64,000 bases of DNA from Streptomyces violascens (GCF_014649955.1 NZ_BMUA01000007.1:1-64000), one strand, 5' to 3'; positions 28,088 through 36,464 are shown, counted from the first letter of the stretch. Program-made: numbers and translations. Notes: generated by a model not told the origin, from the letters alone.

Positions 28088-28702
28088 TCAGGCCACCAGA
28101 TCCGCGTACAGGATGATGTTGTCGGGGCGGTGCCCGCCGGTCAGCTCGCCGCCGCAGGTGATGACGCGCAGCTCGGGGCGGTCGGTGTTGCCGTACACCT
28201 TCTGGGTCGGGAAGGCCGACTTGTCGACCTGTTCCAGCGCGCGGACCTTGAACTCGGCGGTCTTCCCGTCGGCGCGGGCCACCGAGACGAGGTCGCCGAC
28301 CTTGACCTTGGAGACGTTCTTCAGGACGGCCGGGCCCTTGACGGTGTCGAAGTGCCCGATGAGTACGGCGGGCCCGGTCTGGCCCGGGGTGACCCCCTTG
28401 TCGTACCAGCCGATCTTGTCGGCGTCGGCGACGGAGGGCACCTCGACGGTGCCGTCGGCGGCGAGCCCGAGGTCGAGGACGGGGCCGGCGTCGACCCCGG
28501 CCGCCGGGATCCTCACCCGCACCGGCTTGGAGGCGGGCAGCGCGGTGGCTGCCCCGGGGGCGGCGGGGGCGCTGGAGGCGGCGGAGACGGTCGGGGGCGG
28601 GGTGGGCTCGGCGGGGCCGGAGCCGCAGCCCGCGGCCGAGACTCCGAAGGCGAGGACGAACAGGGCTGCGGCGGCCGAACGGGTCGCACGGGTGCGGGAC
28701 AT
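28088..28702 (-). CDS. Class F sortase
   Basis: The 204-aa transpeptidase has a lipobox-like AAGC near residue 24 that may anchor it, a Pro/Ala/Ser-rich linker, and a sortase barrel (60-204). Catalytic residues are His in LIGHFDTV, Cys in VITCGGE and Arg in HRPDNI. ATG 28702 is preferred over ATG 28723 because GGAG lies 8 nt before it. The secreted protein gene just upstream (28765-29853) is its likely substrate. Confidence 0.86.
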   Translation of the reverse strand: MSRTRATRSAAAALFVLAFGVSAAGCGSGPAEPTPPPTVSAASSAPAAPGAATALPASKPVRVRIPAAGVDAGPVLDLGLAADGTVEVPSVADADKIGWYDKGVTPGQTGPAVLIGHFDTVKGPAVLKNVSKVKVGDLVSVARADGKTAEFKVRALEQVDKSAFPTQKVYGNTDRPELRVITCGGELTGGHRPDNIILYADLVA

Positions 28703-28729
28703 GGGGCGCTCCGGGAGGGCCATGGGGAG

Positions 28730-28756
28730 GGCGGGCCGCCGGTGGGGCGGCCCGCC
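28730..28756 (-). terminator. Hairpin between the surface-protein and sortase genes
   Basis: An 11-bp stem (GGCGGGCCGCC and complement) with a 5-nt loop lies 9 nt after the surface-protein stop. It may act as a partial terminator that lowers sortase expression relative to its substrate. Confidence 0.55.
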
Positions 28757-28764
28757 CGGGGTGG

Positions 28765-29853
28765 TCAGATACGGGCGGCGTTGCGGCGACGCAGCACCAC
28801 GTACCCGCCCGCTGCGACCACGGCGAGGCCCGCGCCGCCCGCGATCAGCGCGGTGTCGTCACCACCGCCCTGCTTGATGTCGGCGCCGGCCGCGACGGCC
28901 CCCTTGGGCACGACGGTGGTCTGGCCGCCGTTCTGCGTGGGCGCGTTGACCGGGGTCTTGGCCGCGGTGCCGCTCGCGCAACCGGCCGGGAGCTTGGGGA
29001 AGTCGGTGTAGGCGTACGGGGTGTCGCCGCCCTGGGTGCGCTGGCCGAGCTTGGGGGCGGCGGTGTTCGCGCCGTCCACGCGGATGCCCTGGCCGCTGAC
29101 GGGGTGGGCGCGGTCCACGGTGGCGAACACCTTGAGACCGCTGTCGCGCAGGGACGCCTTCGCGCCCTCGGGGCCGTTGGTGAGCTTCACCGACATCCCG
29201 GCGTGGAAGACGCTGGGCACGACCTCGGTCACGGTGCAGCCGGAGCGGCCGTTGATGTACTCCGAATTCACCTTGCCCGTCGAGGAGTTGAGGGTCACGT
29301 GCATGCCGTGCACGAACGCGTCGACGTCCTCGCCCTCGGTCTCCATGATCTTGACGACCTTGCCGTTGGTGAGGAACTCGGCACGGTAGTGGTTCGTCGC
29401 GAACCGGTGCACCGCAAGGGTCTCGCCGTTGACCAGCTTGTACGTGGCGTCACCGGGGTCGGTGCAGGTCTTGGGCAGCGCCGGGAAGTTCTGCGACGTC
29501 CAGGGGGCGTCACCGCCCTGGCTGCGCTGGAAGAAGACCGCCTTGCCGCCCTTGGCCTCTTCGAGCTTGATGCCGTCGCTGAGGTCGGTGGGGTGGGCGC
29601 GGTCGACGCTCGCGACGACCTTCCCCTGGTCATTGCGCAGCTCCGCCTTCGGGCCGTTCGCCAGGTCGTTGGTGAGCGTGACGAACATGTACGGCTGGAC
29701 CGAGGCGACGTCCTTGGTGACGTGGCACGTGCCGGAGGCCGCGGGGGCCGGGGCCGACGTGGCCGCGAAGGCGGCGGCCGGGGTGAGGAAGGCTCCGGCG
29801 AGGGCGGCGGTGGCGATCGCGGCGCGGAGCGAGGTGCGGGCGTAGGTCGACAT
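28765..29853 (-). CDS. Secreted surface protein with duplicated domain and C-terminal anchor helix
   Basis: The 362-aa precursor has a signal peptide (1-31, ending AFAA), two homologous domains of about 130 residues (each starts C-x-V-T, contains V..SV....M.V.LTN and VDRAHP, and ends FPxLPxxC), a Thr/Gln/Gly-rich stretch, a C-terminal helix and the tail RRRNAARI. The helix-plus-basic tail is a sorting signal shape, and a sortase gene follows. No LPxTG or LAxTG is present before the helix (GGGDDTALIAGG). GGAG precedes ATG 29853. Binding partner unknown. Confidence 0.72.
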   Translation of the reverse strand: MSTYARTSLRAAIATAALAGAFLTPAAAFAATSAPAPAASGTCHVTKDVASVQPYMFVTLTNDLANGPKAELRNDQGKVVASVDRAHPTDLSDGIKLEEAKGGKAVFFQRSQGGDAPWTSQNFPALPKTCTDPGDATYKLVNGETLAVHRFATNHYRAEFLTNGKVVKIMETEGEDVDAFVHGMHVTLNSSTGKVNSEYINGRSGCTVTEVVPSVFHAGMSVKLTNGPEGAKASLRDSGLKVFATVDRAHPVSGQGIRVDGANTAAPKLGQRTQGGDTPYAYTDFPKLPAGCASGTAAKTPVNAPTQNGGQTTVVPKGAVAAGADIKQGGGDDTALIAGGAGLAVVAAGGYVVLRRRNAARI

Positions 29854-30006
29854 GAACGACTCCATGAAGCAGGGCGGCCGAGCGGCCGGAGAAGGAAGGA
29901 GAAGGAGAGGTTGCATGCCGCCTCCTCTGCCGGGTGGGGCCGTTGAGGCTGGGCGGGGCTGCGAAAGAAAATCTATGCAGCACCTGTGCGAGAAGCGTCC
30001 GCTCCA

Positions 30007-30024
30007 TGTCACAGGCGCGTGACA
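30007..30024. promoter_or_regulatory. Inverted repeat TGTCAC-N6-GTGACA, possible AfsQ1-type site
   Basis: It lies between the surface-protein gene and deoC. The core GTCAC-N6-GTGAC (30008-30023) fits the AfsQ1 consensus GTnAC-n6-GTnAC reported for S. coelicolor, and AfsQ1 is encoded 5.7 kb away. It is also a plain palindrome and could bind another dimeric regulator. Confidence 0.4.
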
Positions 30025-30068
30025 GAGCTCACCCCCGCTCACCTGAGCCCCGGGGGCTGTACAGGCAG

Positions 30069-30080
30069 CTACGCGCGTAG
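30069..30080 (+). promoter_or_regulatory. Putative nucleoside-regulon operator, deoC copy (perfect)
   Basis: CTACGCGCGTAG is followed after 1 nt by TATGCT (30082-30087), a -10 element 6 nt before the GTG start of deoC. A protein bound here would cover the -35/-10 spacer and block RNA polymerase. Confidence 0.8.
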
Positions 30081-30093
30081 ATATGCTCATCTG

Positions 30094-31056
30094 GTGACCA
30101 TGCCCACCAATGCACCTGCAGCTGCCTTCGCCGACGCGACCGCGTCCGACGGCGCGCTGCGCCGCTTCCTCCACGGGCTCCCCGGCATCGACCCGGTGGG
30201 CCTGGAAGCTCGCGCCGCGTCCCTCGGCACCCGTTCGATCAAGACCTCGGCCAAGGCGTACGCCATCGACCTGGCCATTTCGATGATCGACCTGACGACG
30301 CTGGAAGGCGCGGACACCCCGGGCAAGGTCCGGGCGCTCGCCGCCAAGGCCGTCCACCCCGATCCGACCGACCGCACCACCCCGCACACCGCCGCCGTCT
30401 GCGTCTATCCGGACATGGTGGCGACCGCCAAGGAGGTGCTGAAGGGCTCGGACGTCAAGGTCGCGTCCGTCGCCACCGCCTTCCCGGCGGGCCGCGCGGC
30501 GCTGCCGGTCAAGCTCGCGGACGTACGGGACGCGGTCGCGGCCGGCGCCGACGAGATCGACATGGTGATCGACCGGGGCGCGTTCCTGGCCGGTCACTAC
30601 CTCAAGGTGTACGAGGAGATCGCGGCCGTCCGCGCCGAGTGCGGCGACAAGGCCCGCCTCAAGGTCATCTTCGAGACCGGTGAACTGTCGACGTACGACA
30701 ACATCCGCCGCGCCAGCTGGCTCGGCATGATGGGCGGCGCCGACTTCATCAAGACGTCGACGGGCAAGGTGGCCGTGAACGCCACGCCGCCCAACACTCT
30801 GGTGCTGCTCGAAGCCGTACGCGACTTCCGCGCCCAGACCGGGATCCAGGTCGGCGTGAAGCCGGCCGGCGGCATCCGCTCCACCAAGGACGCGGTGAAG
30901 TTCCTGGTCCTGGTCAACGAGACCGTGGGCGGGGACTGGCTGGACAACCACTGGTTCCGCTTCGGCGCCTCCTCGCTGCTCAACGACCTGCTGATGCAGC
31001 GTCAGAAGCTGGCGACCGGCCGCTACTCCGGCCCCGACTACGTGACGGTGGACTGA
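30094..31056 (+). CDS. deoC: Deoxyribose-phosphate aldolase
   Basis: The 320-aa class I aldolase splits 2-deoxyribose-5-phosphate into glyceraldehyde-3-phosphate and acetaldehyde. The Schiff-base lysine is in FIKTSTGK, and the other active-site lysine in VGVKPAGGIR. GTG 30094 is chosen because TATGCT ends 6 nt before it (leaderless); ATG 30100 is also in frame. The aldehyde dehydrogenase gene follows after 4 nt, which places removal of the acetaldehyde product in the same operon. Confidence 0.95.
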   Translation: MTMPTNAPAAAFADATASDGALRRFLHGLPGIDPVGLEARAASLGTRSIKTSAKAYAIDLAISMIDLTTLEGADTPGKVRALAAKAVHPDPTDRTTPHTAAVCVYPDMVATAKEVLKGSDVKVASVATAFPAGRAALPVKLADVRDAVAAGADEIDMVIDRGAFLAGHYLKVYEEIAAVRAECGDKARLKVIFETGELSTYDNIRRASWLGMMGGADFIKTSTGKVAVNATPPNTLVLLEAVRDFRAQTGIQVGVKPAGGIRSTKDAVKFLVLVNETVGGDWLDNHWFRFGASSLLNDLLMQRQKLATGRYSGPDYVTVD

Positions 31057-31060
31057 GACC

Positions 31061-32512
31061 ATGGACATGAAGACACAGACATCTGTTTTTGACTACGCGC
31101 CGGCGCCCGAGTCGCGCTCGGTCGTCGACATCGCCCCCTCCTACGGCCTGTTCATCGACGGCGAGTTCACCGAGGCCGCCGACGGCAAGGTCTTCAAGAC
31201 CGTCTCGCCGTCCACCGAGGAGGTCCTGTCCGAGGTCGCCCAGGCGGGCGCCGAGGACGTGGACCGGGCAGTGAAGGCCGCCCGCAAGGCGTTCGGGAAG
31301 TGGTCGGCGCTGCCCGGCTCCGAGCGCGCCAAGTACCTGTTCCGCATCGCCCGGATCATCCAGGAGCGCAGCCGCGAGCTGGCCGTCCTGGAGACCCTGG
31401 ACAACGGAAAGCCGATCAAGGAGACCCGCGACGCGGACCTCCCGCTGGTCGCCGCGCACTTCTTCTACTACGCGGGCTGGGCCGACAAGCTCGACCACGC
31501 CGGGTACGGAGCGAACCCGCGCCCGCTGGGCGTCGCGGGCCAGGTCATCCCGTGGAACTTCCCGCTCCTGATGCTGGCGTGGAAGATCGCCCCGGCGCTG
31601 GCCACGGGCAACACGGTCGTCCTGAAGCCGGCCGAGACCACTCCCCTGTCGGCTCTGTTCTTCGCGGACATCTGCCGCCAGGCGGGCCTGCCCAAGGGCG
31701 TCGTCAACATCCTCACCGGGTACGGCGACGCGGGCGCGGCCCTCGTCGAGCACCCGGACGTGAACAAGGTCGCCTTCACCGGCTCGACCGCCGTCGGCAA
31801 GGCGATCGCCCGCTCGGTGGCCGGCACCTCCAAGAAGGTCACCCTGGAGCTGGGCGGCAAGGGCGCCAACATCGTCTTCGACGACGCCCCCATCGACCAG
31901 GCCGTCGAGGGCATCGTCTCCGGCATCTTCTTCAACCAGGGCCAGGTCTGCTGCGCGGGCTCGCGCCTCCTGGTCCAGGAGTCGATCCAGGACGAGCTGC
32001 TCGACTCGCTCAAGCGCCGCCTGTCCACGCTGCGCCTGGGCGACCCGCTGGACAAGAACACCGACATCGGCGCCATCAACTCGGCCGAGCAGCTGGCGCG
32101 CATCACCGCGCTCACCGAGACGGGCGAGGCGGAGGGCGCCGAGCGCTGGACCGCGCCGTGCGACCTGCCCTCGGCGGGTTACTGGTTCGCCCCGACGCTG
32201 TTCACCAACGTCACCCAGGCGCACACCATCGCCCGCGACGAGATCTTCGGCCCGGTCCTGTCCGTGCTGAGCTTCCGCACGCCGGACGAGGCCGTCGCCA
32301 AGGCCAACAACAGCCAGTACGGCCTCTCCGCCGGCATCTGGACGGAGAAGGGCTCGCGCATCCTCGCGGTCGCGAACAAGCTCCGCGCCGGTGTCGTCTG
32401 GGCCAACACGTTCAACAAGTTCGACCCGACCTCGCCGTTCGGCGGCTACAAGGAGTCGGGCTTCGGCCGCGAGGGCGGCCGGCACGGTCTGGAGGGTTAC
32501 CTCGATGTCTGA
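31061..32512 (+). CDS. NAD-dependent aldehyde dehydrogenase (full length)
   Basis: The 483-aa ALDH has the Rossmann NAD site (IPWNFPLLMLAWKIAPALA; KPAETTP; FTGSTAVGKAI), the general base Glu in LELGGKGANIV and the nucleophile Cys in NQGQVCCAGSR. It sits in the deoC operon, so acetaldehyde oxidation to acetate is likely. Its end overlaps the next gene by 8 nt (ATGTCTGA). Together the two resemble ALDH16, where an active domain is followed by an inactive ALDH-like domain. Confidence 0.93.
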   Translation: MDMKTQTSVFDYAPAPESRSVVDIAPSYGLFIDGEFTEAADGKVFKTVSPSTEEVLSEVAQAGAEDVDRAVKAARKAFGKWSALPGSERAKYLFRIARIIQERSRELAVLETLDNGKPIKETRDADLPLVAAHFFYYAGWADKLDHAGYGANPRPLGVAGQVIPWNFPLLMLAWKIAPALATGNTVVLKPAETTPLSALFFADICRQAGLPKGVVNILTGYGDAGAALVEHPDVNKVAFTGSTAVGKAIARSVAGTSKKVTLELGGKGANIVFDDAPIDQAVEGIVSGIFFNQGQVCCAGSRLLVQESIQDELLDSLKRRLSTLRLGDPLDKNTDIGAINSAEQLARITALTETGEAEGAERWTAPCDLPSAGYWFAPTLFTNVTQAHTIARDEIFGPVLSVLSFRTPDEAVAKANNSQYGLSAGIWTEKGSRILAVANKLRAGVVWANTFNKFDPTSPFGGYKESGFGREGGRHGLEGYLDV

Positions 32513-33416
32513 GAAGTCGTCTGAGAAGTCCGAGCCGACGCGTCTCGGCGTCTTCAAGACCTACAAGCTGTACGTGGGCGGGAAGTTCCCGCGTTCCGAG
32601 AGCGGCCGGGTGTACGAAGTGGTCGACAGCAAGGGCAAGTGGCTGGCCAACGCGCCCCTCTCCTCCCGCAAGGACGCGCGGGACGCGGTCGTCGCGGCCC
32701 GCAAGGCGTTCGGCGGCTGGGCCGGCGCGACCGCGTACAACCGGGGCCAGATCCTCTACCGCATCGCCGAGATGCTGGAGGGCCGCAAGGACCAGTTCGT
32801 GCGGGAGGTCGCCGAGGCCGAGGGCCTGTCGAAGTCGAAGGCCGCCGCCGTCGTGGACGCGGCCATCGACCGCTGGGTCTGGTACGCGGGCTGGACGGAC
32901 AAGATCGGCCAGGTCGTGGGCGGGGCGAACCCGGTCGCGGGCCCGTTCTTCAACCTCTCCACCCCCGAGCCGACCGGCGTCGTCACGGTCCTCGCGCCCC
33001 AGGAGTCGTCGTTCCTGGGCCTGGTCTCGGTCATCGCCCCTGTCATCGCGACCGGCAACACCGTCATCGTGATCGCCTCCGAGAAGGCACCGCTTCCGGC
33101 GCTCTCGCTCGGTGAGGTGCTCGCCACCTCCGACCTGCCGGGCGGCGTGGTCAACGTCCTGTCCGGCAAGACGGCCGAGATCGCGGCGCCGCTGGCCGCG
33201 CACCAGGACGTCAACGCGATCGACCTGACGGGCGCGGGTTCCGACCTCGCGCGCGACCTGGAGATCGCGGCGGCGGACAACCTCAAGCGCGTCGTGCGCC
33301 CCAAGGCCGTGGACTTCTCCGCGGACCCGGGCACCGACCGCCTGACCGCGTTCCTGGAGACCAAGACGGTCTGGCACCCGACGGGTTCGCTGGGCGCGTC
33401 CGGCTCCGCGTACTGA
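32505..33416 (+). CDS. Half-length aldehyde dehydrogenase-like protein lacking the catalytic domain
   Basis: The 303-aa protein aligns with the N-terminal NAD-binding part of ALDHs (YVGGKFPRSESGRVY, the VARKAFGGWAGATAYNRG region, TPEPTGVVTVLAPQES, ATGNTVIVIASEKAPLP) but has no nucleophile Cys and no Glu-Leu-Gly-Gly motif; it ends KTVWHPTG. It is translationally coupled to the full ALDH by an 8-nt overlap. The sizes (483 + 303) nearly equal the two-domain ALDH16 family, whose second domain is inactive. It is probably a structural partner, not a degraded gene, because the frame is clean and a terminator follows directly. Confidence 0.82.
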   Translation: MSEKSSEKSEPTRLGVFKTYKLYVGGKFPRSESGRVYEVVDSKGKWLANAPLSSRKDARDAVVAARKAFGGWAGATAYNRGQILYRIAEMLEGRKDQFVREVAEAEGLSKSKAAAVVDAAIDRWVWYAGWTDKIGQVVGGANPVAGPFFNLSTPEPTGVVTVLAPQESSFLGLVSVIAPVIATGNTVIVIASEKAPLPALSLGEVLATSDLPGGVVNVLSGKTAEIAAPLAAHQDVNAIDLTGAGSDLARDLEIAAADNLKRVVRPKAVDFSADPGTDRLTAFLETKTVWHPTGSLGASGSAY

Positions 33417-33424
33417 GCCGACTT

Positions 33425-33465
33425 GCCCGAGGCCCCCGCCAGTTGGACCGGCGGGGGCCTCGGGC
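33425..33465 (+). terminator. Terminator of the deoC-ALDH operon
   Basis: A perfect 16-bp stem (GCCCGAGGCCCCCGCC and complement) with a 9-nt loop begins 9 nt after the last stop. Confidence 0.88.
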
Positions 33466-33495
33466 ATCTCTCGCGCCGGATACGGACGCGCGGGC

Positions 33496-33909
33496 TCAGC
33501 CGGGCAGCAACCCCGCGGCCTGGCCGGCGACGGGGAGGTCCTTGAGGGCTCCGCCACTCGTCACCGGGCTCGTCGCCATCTCCGTCGAGACGGGCTGGAA
33601 GTCCGCGACCTGGGTGCCCACGCCGTTGTTCAGCGGGTCGACCCCGGTGTTGGCCAGCGGGTCGAGCCGCAGCGACTTCGCGGGAGCGATCGCGTAGCCG
33701 ACCGCCCCGGCCGCGCCCTGCGCGCCCGCCGCGAGGTCGTTGGCCATCGCGCTCTGCCCCGTCGCGGGAGCCTCGGCCACGGGCGCCGCCTGCGCCGCCG
33801 AACCCGCGCCGGCCAGGGCCGCGCCGGCCGCGGTGACGGTGAGCCCGGCCCGCAGCAGGGCGCGGTGGCGCAGGGTCCTGGCGGCCTTTGCGGCCTCGTG
33901 ATGTCCCAT
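33496..33909 (-). CDS. Small secreted Ala/Gly-rich protein, function unknown
   Basis: The 137-aa precursor has a twin-Arg-free signal peptide (about 1-43, ending AAQAAP) and a mature part of about 95 residues with repeated short segments such as LDPLANTGVDPLNNG. ATG 33909 (MGHHEAAKAART) is preferred; the frame is open upstream only by GC bias. I recognise no domain. It resembles other small exported streptomycete proteins such as the one at 40338-40646. Confidence 0.6.
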   Translation of the reverse strand: MGHHEAAKAARTLRHRALLRAGLTVTAAGAALAGAGSAAQAAPVAEAPATGQSAMANDLAAGAQGAAGAVGYAIAPAKSLRLDPLANTGVDPLNNGVGTQVADFQPVSTEMATSPVTSGGALKDLPVAGQAAGLLPG

Positions 33910-34041
33910 GGGATCCCACTCACTCTCGTACGGAAGGTGCGTAATCGCGCGGGCACGAAGCGTAGTTGAGATGTGATGCTCGATACCAACGGCCTCCCCG
34001 AGGGGTACCACTCCCGGGTGCATGGCCCACACTGGTGTCCC

Positions 34042-34671
34042 GTGAGTTCATCTGCCATTCCGACGCGCGTCGTCCTGCTGTCGGGGCCCTCCGGCTCCGG
34101 CAAGTCGTCCCTCGCCGCCCGCACGGACCTGCCCGTGCTGCGCCTCGACGACTTCTACAAAGAAGGTGACGACCCGACCCTGCCGCTGGTGGCGGGCAGT
34201 GCGGACATCGACTGGGACTCCCCGCTGTCCTGGGACGCGGACGCCGCGGTCCGCGCCATCACCGAACTGTGCCGTACGGGGCGCACCGCCGTGCCGGTCT
34301 ACTCGATCGCGACGAGTTCCATCACCGGCACCACCGCACTCGGCATCGACCGCACTCCGCTGTTCATCGCGGAGGGCATCTTCGCCGCCGACATCGTGAC
34401 CCGCTGCCAGGAGCTCGGGGTGCTCGCGGACGCGATCTGCCTGCGCGGGCGGCCCTCCACGACCTTCCGCCGCAGGCTGCTTCGCGACCTGAAGGAGGGC
34501 CGCAAGTCGGTGGCGTTCCTGCTGCGCCGCGGCTGGCGTCTGATGCGCGCAGAGCGCGCGATCGTCGCCCGCCAGACCGCGCTGGGCGCCCACCCCTGCG
34601 GCAAGGAGGAAGCCCTCGGCCGCATCGCGGGCGCGGCGGCCGGCCGGTGCCGCACGGCGGCCGTGGCATAG
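34042..34671 (+). CDS. Uridine kinase-like P-loop kinase
   Basis: The 209-aa P-loop kinase has Walker A GPSGSGKSS near residue 16, then LRLDDFYKEGDDPTLP and IDWDSPLSWD, which resemble the substrate-binding DxFY motif of uridine kinases, and a basic lid region (RPSTTFRRRLLRDLKEGRKS). It could phosphorylate uridine/cytidine for salvage. GTG 34042 is probably leaderless. It lacks the CTACGCGCGTAG operator seen on the catabolic genes, as expected of a salvage rather than a breakdown enzyme. Confidence 0.75.
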   Translation: MSSSAIPTRVVLLSGPSGSGKSSLAARTDLPVLRLDDFYKEGDDPTLPLVAGSADIDWDSPLSWDADAAVRAITELCRTGRTAVPVYSIATSSITGTTALGIDRTPLFIAEGIFAADIVTRCQELGVLADAICLRGRPSTTFRRRLLRDLKEGRKSVAFLLRRGWRLMRAERAIVARQTALGAHPCGKEEALGRIAGAAAGRCRTAAVA

Positions 34672-34797
34672 CCGAACGCGCGCGAACAAAATGAAGCGGC
34701 GGGGCCGATTGGCCCCGCCGCTTCCCCCGTTACCCCGTTACCCCCGTGAGTGGCCCCCGTGTCCCCCGCGGACCACCCGCGTCCCTCCCCCAGACCT

Positions 34798-35556
34798 TCA
34801 GGCCACCAGCTCGCCGAAGGACTCCTCCTCGTCACGGCCGAAGCTGAGGACCTCGTCCTCGCGCAGCCGGCGCAGCGAGCGCCAGATGCTGGACTTCACC
34901 GTGCCGACACTGATGTCGAGGATGTCCGCGATCTCCGGATCCGTACGACCCTCGTAGTAGCGCAGGACCAGCATCGTGCGCTGCAGTTCGGGCAGGCGGG
35001 CCAGCGCCTGCCAGAGCACCGCGCGCAGTTCCGTGCCGCGCATCGCGTCCGTGTCGCCGGCCGTCTCCGGCAGCTCCTCGGTCGGGTACTCGTTGAGCTT
35101 GCGCCGCCGCCAGGCGCTGATGTGCAGATTGGTCATCGTGCGGCGCAGATAGCCGCCGACCGCCGCCTTGTCGCTGATGCGGTCCCAGGCGCGGTAGGTG
35201 GAGAACAGCGCGCTCTGCAGCAGGTCCTCCGCCTCGTAGCGGTCGCCCGTCAGGTGGTAGGCGGTTGCGTACAGGGAGGCGCGGCGTTCCTGTACGTAGG
35301 CGGTGAACTCCGCCTCCGACAGGCTCTTCCGCTCCCCCGTGACCTCCCGGTACGCCGCCTCCCCGCTCCCCTGCGGCTTGTTCCCCGCGGCCGCAACCGC
35401 GGGGCTGTCAATCACCGTCATGTACGACGAGTGCTGACGCCCGGCGCCGCGAGCGCACCCCCGCCCGCTCACGGCGCCGGACTTCTCGGTGCTCCGTACG
35501 ACGTCGTGGAGACGCGTCACAACTGCGCTGGAGTTGGTGCTGTGCAGTGCGTTCAT
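34798..35556 (-). CDS. sigQ: RNA polymerase sigma factor SigQ (SigE-type ECF)
   Basis: The 252-aa protein has ECF regions: sigma2 (about 80-150; YHLTGDRYEAEDLLQSALF) and sigma4 (about 180-240; YYEGRTDPEIADILDISVGT). It is divergent from afsQ1, exactly the S. coelicolor sigQ-afsQ1-afsQ2 arrangement, where SigQ and AfsQ1/Q2 act on antibiotic production under nitrogen imbalance. The first 45 residues are low complexity; ATG 35421 is a possible shorter start but has no ribosome-binding site. Confidence 0.9.
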   Translation of the reverse strand: MNALHSTNSSAVVTRLHDVVRSTEKSGAVSGRGCARGAGRQHSSYMTVIDSPAVAAAGNKPQGSGEAAYREVTGERKSLSEAEFTAYVQERRASLYATAYHLTGDRYEAEDLLQSALFSTYRAWDRISDKAAVGGYLRRTMTNLHISAWRRRKLNEYPTEELPETAGDTDAMRGTELRAVLWQALARLPELQRTMLVLRYYEGRTDPEIADILDISVGTVKSSIWRSLRRLREDEVLSFGRDEEESFGELVA

Positions 35557-35649
35557 CTCGCGCCCCCCGTCGGTGGAGTCTTTTTCTTCGGCGTGCTTGG
35601 TTACGAGGAAGAGCTTGCCCGGGCCACTTCATCGAGCTGTCTGCCGAGT

Positions 35650-35665
35650 GTCACAGGCCTGTCAC
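35650..35665. promoter_or_regulatory. AfsQ1 box in the sigQ-afsQ1 intergenic region
   Basis: GTCAC-AGGCCT-GTCAC matches the AfsQ1 consensus GTnAC-n6-GTnAC exactly. It lies about 85-95 bp from both start codons, so it can serve the divergent sigQ and afsQ1 promoters. A further half-site, GTGAAC, follows at 35674. Confidence 0.75.
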
Positions 35666-35746
35666 AGCGACCTGTGAACGCGTTGTGGCGGGCCGGGGGC
35701 CGGACGGGGGTCGTGCTCCTCTCCCCCATGGGCCAGAATGACCTCT

Positions 35747-36424
35747 GTGCCTTTCCTGTTGCTGATCGAGGACGACGACGCCATCCGCACGGCCCTCGAA
35801 CTCTCCCTGTCACGCCAGGGCCACCGTGTGGCCACCGCGGCGACGGGAGAGGACGGCCTGAAACTGCTGCGCGAGCAGCGGCCGGACCTGATCGTGCTGG
35901 ACGTGATGCTGCCCGGGATCGACGGCTTCGAGGTGTGCCGCCGGATCCGGCGCACCGACCAGCTGCCGATCATTTTGCTGACCGCGCGCAACGACGACAT
36001 CGACGTGGTGGTGGGCCTGGAGTCCGGCGCCGACGACTATGTGGTCAAGCCGGTCCAGGGGCGGGTCCTCGACGCCCGGATCCGGGCCGTCCTGCGGCGC
36101 GGCGAGCGGGAGTCCACCGACTCGGCGGCGTTCGGCAACGTGGTGATCGACCGGGCCGCGATGACGGTCACCAAGAACGGCGAGGACCTTCAACTCACGC
36201 CCACCGAGCTGCGGTTGCTCCTCGAACTGAGCCGCCGGCCGGGCCAGGCGCTCTCCCGCCAGCAGCTGCTCCGCCTCGTGTGGGAGCACGACTACCTGGG
36301 CGACTCCCGGCTCGTCGACGCCTGTGTGCAGCGGCTGCGCGCCAAGGTCGAGGACGTGCCGTCCTCGCCGACGCTGATCCGTACCGTCCGTGGCGTGGGC
36401 TACCGCCTGGACACCCCCTCGTGA
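35747..36424 (+). CDS. afsQ1: Response regulator AfsQ1 (OmpR/PhoB family)
   Basis: The 225-aa protein has a receiver domain (1-115; acidic pocket EDDD, phospho-acceptor Asp52 in LDVML, Thr in LLTARN, Lys in VVKP) and an OmpR winged helix (130-222). It is almost identical to what I recall of S. coelicolor AfsQ1. GTG 35747 gives that 225-aa length, and CAGAAT ends 7 nt before it (leaderless); ATG 35738 is upstream. It works with AfsQ2 in nitrogen- and antibiotic-related control. Confidence 0.95.
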   Translation: MPFLLLIEDDDAIRTALELSLSRQGHRVATAATGEDGLKLLREQRPDLIVLDVMLPGIDGFEVCRRIRRTDQLPIILLTARNDDIDVVVGLESGADDYVVKPVQGRVLDARIRAVLRRGERESTDSAAFGNVVIDRAAMTVTKNGEDLQLTPTELRLLLELSRRPGQALSRQQLLRLVWEHDYLGDSRLVDACVQRLRAKVEDVPSSPTLIRTVRGVGYRLDTPS

Positions 36425-36464
36425 ACCCGTCGCACCACCCCCGTACCCCCGATAAGCAGGGCAA

